In this document: positions 1-5,621 of the stretch, one piece after another | Layout of the letters: each line of letters starts with the position of its first letter | Position numbering within the stretch: position 1 is the stretch's first letter | DNA from: JAAAOZ01 sp964496595 | GTDB taxonomy: Bacteria; Chloroflexota; Anaerolineae; B4-G1; SLSP01 | Direction: 5' to 3' | Length of the DNA: 7,548 nt | Assembly: GCA_964496595.1 (NCBI GenBank) | Contig: CAZCAI010000195.1 | Location: 1-7,548, forward strand | Notes under the pieces: generated by a model | Told to the model about the DNA's origin: nothing | Database searches by the model: none | What the model saw: the letters and a program-made list of their open reading frames with translations, nothing else | Position numbers and translations under genes: made by a program

Positions 1-97
1 TTCAATTAGGGCTCCTACTTCAGCGAGCCCTGGTTCACGTTGTCAAAAGTCCAAATACGTTACTAGTAGAATTATCAAGGATGACCCTGCTCCCTTG

Positions 98-103
98 TAT
101 AAT
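98..103 (+). promoter_or_regulatory. Possible -10 box (TATAAT)
   Basis: A perfect sigma-70 type TATAAT hexamer occurs here, with TG immediately before it. At a 17-nt spacing the upstream hexamer (75-80, TCAAGG) is a poor -35 match, so the call rests on the -10 alone. If used, it would give the rhomboid/zinc-ribbon operon a leader of roughly 220 nt containing the nested hairpin at 227-290. Confidence 0.3.
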
Positions 104-226
104 AGCACTTTGATTTTCTAGGATGGAGTTATCTTTGCTTCCGATAGTATACCATTGCTGGGAGAGAAAGAAAGGCAACGGTTGGCTATTTTGGGGGCTT
201 ATGCTAAAGTAGATGAAGTTGCGCTT

Positions 227-290
227 CTTTCCAGAGGCTGTCTCAGGCTATCTCCCGGTTTTTCAGATCGGGGATGAAGCTTCTGGAAAG
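227..290. repeat. Nested inverted repeat (imperfect hairpin) upstream of the rhomboid gene
   Basis: The outer arms CTTTCCAGA (227-235) and TCTGGAAAG (282-290) are perfect 9-bp complements. Inside them, ATCTCCCG (249-256) pairs with CGGGGAT (269-275) apart from one bulged base, across an AT-rich loop. A short direct repeat GGCTRTCTC occurs twice (236-244 and 246-254) in the left half. No T-run follows, so this is not a standard terminator. It could be a leader-RNA structure or part of a small dispersed repeat: its right half shares the 11-mer TGAAGCTTCTG (275-285) with the palindromic element at 5519-5612 (minus strand 5579-5569). Confidence 0.45.
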
Positions 291-331
291 TTGGCCCATC
301 AAATCAACCATCATTTTCGCGGAGTGTTCCA

Positions 332-919
332 ATGAAATTTCAACCGCCAGAGATTTTCCAAAAGATTCACTACAATGCGCCGGTGATTTTGACCTTCTCC
401 CTGCTGGCGATTGCGATCCGTTTGATCAGCGTCTTCCTCCCCGATTTCACATACCATTTTTTCGTCGTTGGGCCGACGATGTCGGTGACAAACCCGCTGG
501 ATTATGTGCGCCTGGCCTCGCACACGCTGGGACACGCCAATTGGAATCATCTATTCGGCAACCTGACCTTTATCCTGCTGCTGGGGCCGCTGCTGGAGGA
601 GAAATACGGCAGCCGAGCCATCCTCTGGATGATGGCGGCCACAGCGGTCGCTACGGGGCTGATCAATGTGCTGTTCCTCCCCACCGGGCTGCTGGGCGCC
701 AGCAGCATCGTCTTTATGCTCATCATCCTGGCGTCCATCGTCAATGTGGAGCGCGGCGCCATCCCGCTGACCTTTGTGCTGGTCACGTGTATCTTTTTAG
801 GCTCGGAGATCCTCAAGATCTTCCGGGAGGACACCATCTCCCAGATGGCGCACATCGTGGGCGGCGCGTTGGGGGCCGGGTTTGGATTCTTCGGGATTCA
901 CATCCTCGGCCAGCGCTGA
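332..919 (+). CDS. Rhomboid-family intramembrane serine protease
   Basis: Rhomboid proteases cut transmembrane substrates within the lipid bilayer using a Ser-His dyad. The 195-residue protein is strongly hydrophobic, with about six membrane segments, the usual number for the basic bacterial rhomboid core. The family signatures appear in order: a GHANWNHLFGN block at 67-77, giving the HxxxN motif (His73, Asn77); a GASS motif at 122-125 with presumed nucleophile Ser124; and AHIVGG at 173-178 with presumed catalytic His174. The serine motif is GASS where the consensus is GxSG, so the last glycine is Ser125. The start is supported by GGAG at 321-324, 7 nt before the ATG. Its stop is 25 nt upstream of the zinc-ribbon gene, so the two probably form an operon. 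Substrates cannot be predicted. Family membership is secure; protease activity is likely but not certain because of the altered motif. Confidence 0.88.
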   Translation: MKFQPPEIFQKIHYNAPVILTFSLLAIAIRLISVFLPDFTYHFFVVGPTMSVTNPLDYVRLASHTLGHANWNHLFGNLTFILLLGPLLEEKYGSRAILWMMAATAVATGLINVLFLPTGLLGASSIVFMLIILASIVNVERGAIPLTFVLVTCIFLGSEILKIFREDTISQMAHIVGGALGAGFGFFGIHILGQR

Positions 920-944
920 ATATCACATCTAAAGAGAGGCTGAC

Positions 945-1658
945 ATGGAGTTACAAGGTCTACATTGTAAGAGCTGCGGCGCGCCGATCAACGATCGCGG
1001 CATCAACCAACGCTTGAGGATGGCGCGGTGTGAGTATTGCGGCACCGTTTTCAACCTGAGCGATGCGCCAGAGGCAACGTCCCACCCGCAAATACAACAC
1101 CTGCCAGAACGGCAGCCCGTCCCGATGCCCAAAGGTATCGAGGTCGTGACCGATCTCGGCGCTCTCCAGATCACTTATCGCTGGTTTAGCGCCAAATACA
1201 TCTTTATGTTGATCTTCACGGTATTCTGGAATGGCTTTATGCTCGTCTGGCATGGCATCTCGCTGTTTTCCGGGGCATGGATGATGTCGGCCTTTGGCTT
1301 GCTGCACACGGCGGTGGGGATCGGGATTGGATACTATACCCTGGCCGGCCTTTTAAATCGCACCACGGTGTGGGTACAGGGCGACGTATTGCGAATTGAT
1401 CACGCGCCGCTGCCGTGGTTCGGCGTCAGGCAGATCCGCGCCTCGGCCATTGACCAGCTCTATTGCCGCGAGAAGGTGCATCGTTCCGATAATGGTACAA
1501 GCTACTCCTATCAGGTGCATGCGGCGCTGCGAGATGGCAGTCAGGAGAAGCTCTTGAGCAATCTATCGGACCCGGAGCAGGCGCTCTACATCGAGCAGGA
1601 GCTGGAGCGCCATCTGCGCATCACGGATCGGCCGGTGCGCGGGGAGTTGCGACGCTAA
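945..1658 (+). CDS. Zinc-ribbon membrane protein with PH-like C-terminal domain
   Basis: This 237-residue protein begins with a small zinc ribbon: Cys8-x2-Cys11 and Cys29-x2-Cys32, the second pair in an RCEYCGTVF context. A polar linker (about 40-80) leads to two hydrophobic segments, about 82-108 and 113-137, probably a transmembrane hairpin. The C-terminal 100 residues alternate short beta-like strands (TTVWVQGDVLRIDH, then SYSYQVHAALRDG) and end in an acidic helix with EQALYIEQELERHL at 211-224, resembling small bacterial PH-like domains. No enzymatic motif is visible and the function is unknown; both soluble ends are probably cytoplasmic (inference). The start has AGAGG at 935-939, 5 nt before the ATG. 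It follows the rhomboid gene by 25 nt. Its TAA is only 6 nt from the stop of the converging kinase gene. Confidence 0.75.
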   Translation: MELQGLHCKSCGAPINDRGINQRLRMARCEYCGTVFNLSDAPEATSHPQIQHLPERQPVPMPKGIEVVTDLGALQITYRWFSAKYIFMLIFTVFWNGFMLVWHGISLFSGAWMMSAFGLLHTAVGIGIGYYTLAGLLNRTTVWVQGDVLRIDHAPLPWFGVRQIRASAIDQLYCREKVHRSDNGTSYSYQVHAALRDGSQEKLLSNLSDPEQALYIEQELERHLRITDRPVRGELRR

Positions 1659-1664
1659 GAGATT

Positions 1665-2837
1665 TTAGACGGCGGGCAGCGTGAACCAAAAGAGACTACC
1701 CGCGCCCACCTCGCTCTCGATGCCCACGCGCCCGCCCAGCCGCTCGACGATGCGGCGCACGATGGAGAGGCCCAGGCCGTGGCCCTCCACGCGCATCTGA
1801 TCCAGCCGCTCGAAGGGCACAAAGAGCCGCTCCTGCGCCTCCGGCGTCAAGCCCGCGCCATTATCCCGCAGCCAGAAGTAAATTTCCTCCGGTGTTTCTT
1901 CCTCTGCATTCTCGGATGGGGCGATGATCTCTGGGCAGCACGTTGTAGTCATCGTCGGTTTCTCGTAGCTGAACCCTACCTCGAGGCGCGGAGGCGACCC
2001 GCCATATTTGAGGCCGTTGCTGATGTAGTTGATCCACACCTGCTCGACCCAAGCGATATGCCCCCGGCTCACAGGCCATTGATCGGGCGAGATGAATGTA
2101 GCGTTAGCTTTTTCGATGTCGTCGATCAGACGGGCGCGCACGCTTCGCAGGATTCTCTCCATATCTAATGGCCCCGTCTCCACCTCATCCACGTCCCGGA
2201 TGCGTGCGAGTAACAACAACTCCTGGATGATGTTGTCCATCGTGCGGACGTTTTTGGAGATGATGTGCAAGCTGTGACACACCTCTTCCTTCGTCATCTC
2301 CTCCATATCCATCTCCAGAAGTTCCGCGTAGCCCCGAATCTTGGCGAGTGGATTTTTCAGATCGTGCGAGACCATTTCGGCGAACGCATCCAACTCCGCG
2401 TTGCGCGCTTCCAACGCCTCATTCATCCGCTGTAATCTCAAGAGGTCTTCAAAACGCGCCGTCGAGATTCTGATGGCGCGGTGGATTTCTCGGATGTCCG
2501 GCGGCTTGATCAGGTAGGCGCCGACGCCGGCCTCCGTGGCTTCCGCGACCAACGCGAGATCCTCATGGGCGGTCAGCGCGACGACCGGCGTGGGGCAACA
2601 GGCTTGAATTCGCCGGGTGGCCTCGATGCCATCGATCCCCGGCAAGCGAATATCCATCAGCACCACATCAGGCCGAAGCGCGGCGGTCATCTCGACAGCC
2701 TGCTCCCCGTCGGTGGCCCGCCCCACCACCAAATATCCGGCATCCTCAAGCAATCCCTGGATCATCTCCCCGACCAGGTATTTGTCATCCGTGATCAACA
2801 CCCGAATGGCTGATTGTCTCTTAAGCTGATTCTCCAT
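1665..2837 (-). CDS. Receiver-first histidine kinase (REC-HisKA-HATPase)
   Basis: This 390-residue soluble signalling protein begins with a receiver domain (about 11-125): acidic pair Asp17/Asp18, phosphoacceptor Asp62 in VLMDIRLPG, Thr89 and Lys111 in LIKPP. A helical, probably coiled-coil linker (about 126-150) leads to a HisKA dimerisation domain with phosphoacceptor His158 in SHDLKNPL. The ATPase domain has an N-box with Asn270 and Asn274 (NYISNGLKY), a G1 box DNGAGL (325-330) and a G2 box GHGLGLS (352-358). There is no DNA-binding or other output domain, so phosphorylation of the receiver probably controls the kinase. About 25 atypical residues (291-316), with adjacent cysteines and an acidic run, interrupt the ATPase domain before G1. 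The start is supported by GAGGAG (2850-2845), 7 nt upstream. It lies 37 nt downstream of the sensor kinase and is probably co-transcribed and phosphorylated by it (inference). Confidence 0.92.
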   Translation of the reverse strand: MENQLKRQSAIRVLITDDKYLVGEMIQGLLEDAGYLVVGRATDGEQAVEMTAALRPDVVLMDIRLPGIDGIEATRRIQACCPTPVVALTAHEDLALVAEATEAGVGAYLIKPPDIREIHRAIRISTARFEDLLRLQRMNEALEARNAELDAFAEMVSHDLKNPLAKIRGYAELLEMDMEEMTKEEVCHSLHIISKNVRTMDNIIQELLLLARIRDVDEVETGPLDMERILRSVRARLIDDIEKANATFISPDQWPVSRGHIAWVEQVWINYISNGLKYGGSPPRLEVGFSYEKPTMTTTCCPEIIAPSENAEEETPEEIYFWLRDNGAGLTPEAQERLFVPFERLDQMRVEGHGLGLSIVRRIVERLGGRVGIESEVGAGSLFWFTLPAV

Positions 2838-2874
2838 GCTTACTCTCCTCTATCTTCCTGCGCTATTCTTCTGT

Positions 2875-4773
2875 TCATACCTCAGAGCGGAAACTGATTT
2901 CCGTCACCGCGCCGCCGTCGTTCTGCAAGGTCAAATCGCCCCGCAACTCAGTGTGGACGATGTTGTGGATCAAATCCAAACCGACGTTGTACTTGCCCTG
3001 CTCCAAGACCTCTGGTGGATAACCGGGGCCTTGATCCTTGAATACACAATAGATTCTACCCGATTTTTGATAAATGGAGGCCTTGACTTCGATCTTGCCA
3101 TCCGTCGAGGCAGCGTATTTCAGGGTGTTGGTAGCCAATTCGTTGATCACCAAAGCCAACTGATGGGCTTGATCAGGCGTCACCTGGACCGACGAAGGCG
3201 TGATGATGACCGACAACCGGCGATCTCGCACGTGGATTTGCAAGGCCGCGTGCAACACCTGCTCCACCAATTTGTCTAAGCGCAGCGGCGCCCACTCGGC
3301 GTAGGAGAGCATACTGTGCACCATCGTCAGGCTCTGCACCCGCTGACTCAATTCCGTCATAATGGATTGATACATCTCGCGATCGCGCATCTTGGCGCGC
3401 CGGCGCTCCGCGTAGAGCAGCCCGATGATGGAGGTGAGGTTGTTCTTCACGCGATGGTTTACCTCGCGCAGCAGAGTGGTTTTGGTCTCCACCTCCGCTT
3501 TCACCCGCCGGTAAAGGCGCGCTTTCTCAATAGCCATCGCCGCCGTCGTCGCCAACGATTCGGCCAGGGTCAGATCGGAAATTGAGAAGCGCCCCGTCTC
3601 GGTATCCAACATCTGGATCACGCCGATGATACCATCCTCCCCGCGCAAGGGCACGCTGAGTAGGGAGCGAATGTCCAACCCCGTCATCTCATCGATGCGC
3701 GGGAAGTGGCGCGCATCCTGCGTCACATCGCTCACGATCACACTCTTTTCTGCCTGCGCCGTCCATCCAACGATGCCGACGCCCATCGGCAGACACCACC
3801 CGCGCACCAGATCGCTCTGTCGCCCCGTGGCATGGCGGCACACCAGCCAGTTTCGCACTTGCTTCCCGGCGTTCGAATTTGGCGGCGGCGCCTGGCGATT
3901 GGGAAATCTCTCTCGATGCTTTATCAATGAAATCTCGTCATCGGATTCCACCAGCCAAATGGAGGAGGCCGTGACATTTAAGCCCTTTCGTATCTCTTCT
4001 AACACGATCTCCAACACCTTGTTTAGTTCCAGCGTCGCGGAGAGCGCCCGCCCCGCGCGATTGAGCAGGGCCAGTTCGTGATTGCGCTGCTGCAACGCGG
4101 CGACGGCTTGATGATAATCGGTGAGATCCCGCACCAAGGTGACGATCTGACAGACCTCCCCCTCCTCTTCGATGGGGATCCTGTGCATCTCCCCGATCAT
4201 GACCTTATCGCCGAAACGGATCTCGCCCTCGGACAATAGCGGCGCGCCCTCGGCTAAAACCTGGCGATACACATCGCGTTCACTCTCCGCCAAGTCGGGA
4301 AAGACCTCGAAGAGCGGGCGCCCGATGATCGCGCGCCCCTTCCCTCCCAGCTTGCGCTGCAAATCCCTGAATGCCGCGTTGACCAACATAAGTCGCAGAT
4401 CCGCATCTACAACGTAGATGATGTCATCCACCGCGTCGACAGTGGCGTGATAGAGGGCCGCCGCATCACGCAGCGCCCTCTCGGCAGCCTGGCGGTCGGC
4501 GATCTCCTGTTGAAGTTGTTGGGTCTTTTGGAGCAACGAGAGGGTTTTTCTTCTCCAGCGAAGATATAGCAAGTATCCTGCTCCGCCTATGGCTCCACCG
4601 GTGACCAGGTGCAACCAGAGCCAGGTGAGGCTTAAGGATTCCCGATATACAAAGAAGAAAAACAGCCCCCCCACCCCAAAAACCCCGGTCAACACCCAAA
4701 TCAGCCCGATGCCTATCCTGTGCAGGGTGTCCCGAACACTTTGTGGCAGCTTGTGTTCCATTGCTCCCCCCAT
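2875..4773 (-). CDS. Membrane-anchored PAS-GAF sensor histidine kinase of HisKA_2 type
   Basis: This 632-residue sensor kinase has two N-terminal transmembrane segments (about 20-43 and 50-70) joined by a very short loop, so there is little extracytoplasmic sensor. A coiled-coil stretch (about 75-105) leads to a PAS domain (about 106-222, with DIIYVVDADLRLMLVNAAF) and a GAF domain (about 235-420, with the SLLSVPLRGEDGIIGVIQML core). The kinase core is HisKA_2: the phosphoacceptor is His440 in LLREVNHRVKNNL. The ATPase domain has an N-box (LVINELATNTLKYA, 541-554) and DQGPG (580-584); its G2-like segment NVGLDLI is short, as usual in this class. Sensing is therefore probably cytoplasmic, through PAS and GAF; the ligand is unknown. 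HisKA_2 kinases such as PdtaS and EutW signal to REC-ANTAR regulators; here the next gene is a REC-kinase. The start is uncertain: ATG 4773 has no clear ribosome binding site, and ATG 4761 (MEHKLP) has a G-rich stretch very close upstream. Confidence 0.92.
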   Translation of the reverse strand: MGGAMEHKLPQSVRDTLHRIGIGLIWVLTGVFGVGGLFFFFVYRESLSLTWLWLHLVTGGAIGGAGYLLYLRWRRKTLSLLQKTQQLQQEIADRQAAERALRDAAALYHATVDAVDDIIYVVDADLRLMLVNAAFRDLQRKLGGKGRAIIGRPLFEVFPDLAESERDVYRQVLAEGAPLLSEGEIRFGDKVMIGEMHRIPIEEEGEVCQIVTLVRDLTDYHQAVAALQQRNHELALLNRAGRALSATLELNKVLEIVLEEIRKGLNVTASSIWLVESDDEISLIKHRERFPNRQAPPPNSNAGKQVRNWLVCRHATGRQSDLVRGWCLPMGVGIVGWTAQAEKSVIVSDVTQDARHFPRIDEMTGLDIRSLLSVPLRGEDGIIGVIQMLDTETGRFSISDLTLAESLATTAAMAIEKARLYRRVKAEVETKTTLLREVNHRVKNNLTSIIGLLYAERRRAKMRDREMYQSIMTELSQRVQSLTMVHSMLSYAEWAPLRLDKLVEQVLHAALQIHVRDRRLSVIITPSSVQVTPDQAHQLALVINELATNTLKYAASTDGKIEVKASIYQKSGRIYCVFKDQGPGYPPEVLEQGKYNVGLDLIHNIVHTELRGDLTLQNDGGAVTEISFRSEV

Positions 4774-4798
4774 TCTGTGGTGTGCATGTCTGATAATA

Positions 4799-4865
4799 GT
4801 TCAAATCAAGTCATCAATTCGCGCTCGCATTAGATATTATTTGTGATTTTCATCAATGTTCAAAT
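4799..4865. repeat. Two pairs of short direct repeats in the divergent intergenic region
   Basis: GTTCAAAT occurs at 4799-4806 and 4858-4865, and TCATCAAT at 4811-4818 and 4850-4857. The two words are adjacent in both places but in swapped order. They lie in the 213-nt region between the divergent kinase operon and small membrane protein gene. The distal copy overlaps the proposed -35 box of the kinase operon, so a regulator site is conceivable. Chance is also plausible in AT-rich DNA. Confidence 0.3.
4834..4863 (-). promoter_or_regulatory. Candidate sigma-70 type promoter of the two-kinase operon
   Basis: Read on the minus strand, TTGAAC (4863-4858) and TAATAT (4839-4834) are separated by 18 nt. 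Each matches the consensus hexamer at four of six positions. Transcription would start near 4827, leaving a leader of about 55-65 nt before the kinase start codon. It is the best-placed pair found in this AT-rich stretch but is only a consensus match. Confidence 0.3.
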
Positions 4866-4986
4866 GAGAGTTTGAGCAGAACCGATGATCTTTGAGGTGC
4901 AACTTATCCCCTGGCTATGACGTAAGATTATATAGGAAGCAAAGTCTCATACACTTACCTGATCAAAATCAAATGGAGGATATAAA

Positions 4987-5355
4987 ATGAGTGCAATGGA
5001 AACGAACGTTAAGGTTTTAGGGTGGCTGTATATCGTTTTAGGCATCTTGGGCGTGCTCGTGGGCGCCTTCGTGCTCTTCATCTTGCTGGGAACGGGCATC
5101 ATCGCCCAGGATGGCGAGGCGATGGTGGTGTTGACCATTATCGGGTTGTTTGTCGCCGGCTTGATGACCGTGCTCTCGCTACCGGGCGTCGTCACCGGAA
5201 TAGGGCTGCTCAAGTATCAGAGTTGGGCGCGAGTGCTCGCCATCATCTTGGGCGCGATTAACCTGCCAGCCTTCCCCGTAGGTACGGTGTTGGGCGCCTA
5301 CTCACTGATCGTGATGCTCAGCGACGAGACCAGCGCGCTGTTCGCCAACCGCTGA
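4987..5355 (+). CDS. Small integral membrane protein of unknown function
   Basis: This 122-residue protein is almost entirely hydrophobic, with membrane segments at about 9-38, 46-72 and 80-110; the last may be two short helices. The C-terminal part, GLLKYQSWARVLAIILGA (73-90) followed by a FPVGTVLGAYSL stretch (96-107), matches a pattern remembered from many small uncharacterised bacterial membrane proteins: a basic/Trp-Ala-Arg boundary, then a Pro-x-Gly-Thr-x-x-Gly-x-Tyr segment. No catalytic or metal-binding motif is visible, so no function is proposed. The start is firmly supported by GGAGG (4975-4979), 7 nt before the ATG. The gene is monocistronic: it is transcribed divergently from the kinase operon and followed 22 nt after its stop by a strong terminator hairpin. 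Confidence 0.8.
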   Translation: MSAMETNVKVLGWLYIVLGILGVLVGAFVLFILLGTGIIAQDGEAMVVLTIIGLFVAGLMTVLSLPGVVTGIGLLKYQSWARVLAIILGAINLPAFPVGTVLGAYSLIVMLSDETSALFANR

Positions 5356-5377
5356 TCTCTTTCTCATTATAAGGCAA

Positions 5378-5414
5378 AAACCGGCGCGGAGATAATATGT
5401 CTCCGCGCCGGTTT
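5378..5414. terminator. Bidirectional intrinsic terminator
   Basis: A perfect 15-bp GC-rich stem, AAACCGGCGCGGAGA (5378-5392) with TCTCCGCGCCGGTTT (5400-5414), closes a 7-nt loop. Plus-strand RNA ends the stem in GGUUUGGUCUUCUC, serving the small membrane protein gene. Minus-strand RNA ends in GGUUUUUGCCUU, a better U-tract, serving transcription arriving from adenine deaminase. It stands between these convergent genes and probably stops both. Confidence 0.9.
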
Positions 5415-5423
5415 GGTCTTCTC

Positions 5424-5515
5424 AGGTAGTTCCAGGAATTAAAACCTTCCCAACCAGATGCTTTTCCCTCGGAAAATCGCTTATATTTGGGAGGTTTATT
5501 TTCTTGGAACGGCCT
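5424..5515. repeat. Long imperfect palindrome (foldback element) 1
   Basis: A 25-nt left arm (5429-5453) pairs with a 25-nt right arm (5486-5510) at about 20-21 positions. Matched blocks include GTTCCA/TGGAAC, AAACCT/AGGTTT and CCCAA/TTGGG. AGG (5424-5426) and CCT (5513-5515) extend the stem beyond a 2-nt internal loop. The apical part holds a second perfect hairpin, TTTTCC-CTC-GGAAAA (5462-5476). No gene is supported here. The shape fits a small non-autonomous repeat or a structured 3' RNA; no terminal target-site duplication was recognised. Confidence 0.6.
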
Positions 5516-5518
5516 CAC

Positions 5519-5612
5519 CCTTGCGATGGTTACGGATAGCGTCTGTCACAAAGCTGTTGGCAAGAGATCAGAAGCTTCAAGCTCTGAAATGTTTTTCCGA
5601 ACCTTCGCAAGG
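5519..5612. repeat. Imperfect palindrome (foldback element) 2
   Basis: CCTTGCGATGGTTACGG (5519-5535) is the near-complement of CCGAACCTTCGCAAGG (5597-5612): 15 pairs, one mismatch and one extra base. Between the arms is a smaller hairpin with CAG-A-AGC (5569-5575) and GCTCTG (5581-5586) around TTCAA. The element begins three bases after foldback element 1 and ends 9 nt from the adenine deaminase stop codon, so it lies in that gene's 3' untranslated region. It shares AACCTTC with element 1 and an 11-mer with the hairpin upstream of the rhomboid gene. Confidence 0.55.
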
Positions 5613-5621
5613 ATTTCTGTT

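Larger units (their letters stand above)
1..331. other. 5' intergenic region with no convincing gene
   Basis: No recognisable protein is encoded on either strand in this comparatively AT-rich stretch. A short inverted repeat AGGGCTC/GAGCCCT (8-14 with 25-31, 10-nt loop) sits at the left edge; it lacks a following T-run, so it is a weak terminator candidate at best. A perfect TATAAT box and a nested hairpin are listed separately. An ATG at 123 opens a 29-codon frame ending at TAG 210-212, with no evident family resemblance. Another frame is open from 122 to the TGA at 275-277 but has no ATG. The last 40 bases hold the ribosome binding site of the rhomboid gene. Confidence 0.6.

Noticed and set aside
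123..212. 29-codon ATG frame in the 5' intergenic region as a leader peptide
   Set aside because: No Shine-Dalgarno sequence, no attenuator-like codon run and no recognisable homology support translation.
122..277. Open frame with LGEKERQRLAILGAY as a possible transposase remnant
   Set aside because: The resemblance to transposase helices is vague, there is no start codon, and no insertion-sequence ends are visible.
274..1017. Long plus-strand open frame of 247 codons overlapping the rhomboid gene
   Set aside because: It is a frame-shifted shadow: composition is Arg/Pro/Gly/His-rich, no domain is seen, and it has no ribosome binding site comparable to that of the ATG at 332.
5318..5518. Minus-strand 66-codon frame
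   Set aside because: It runs through foldback element 1 and straight through the terminator stem, so it is not credible as a gene.
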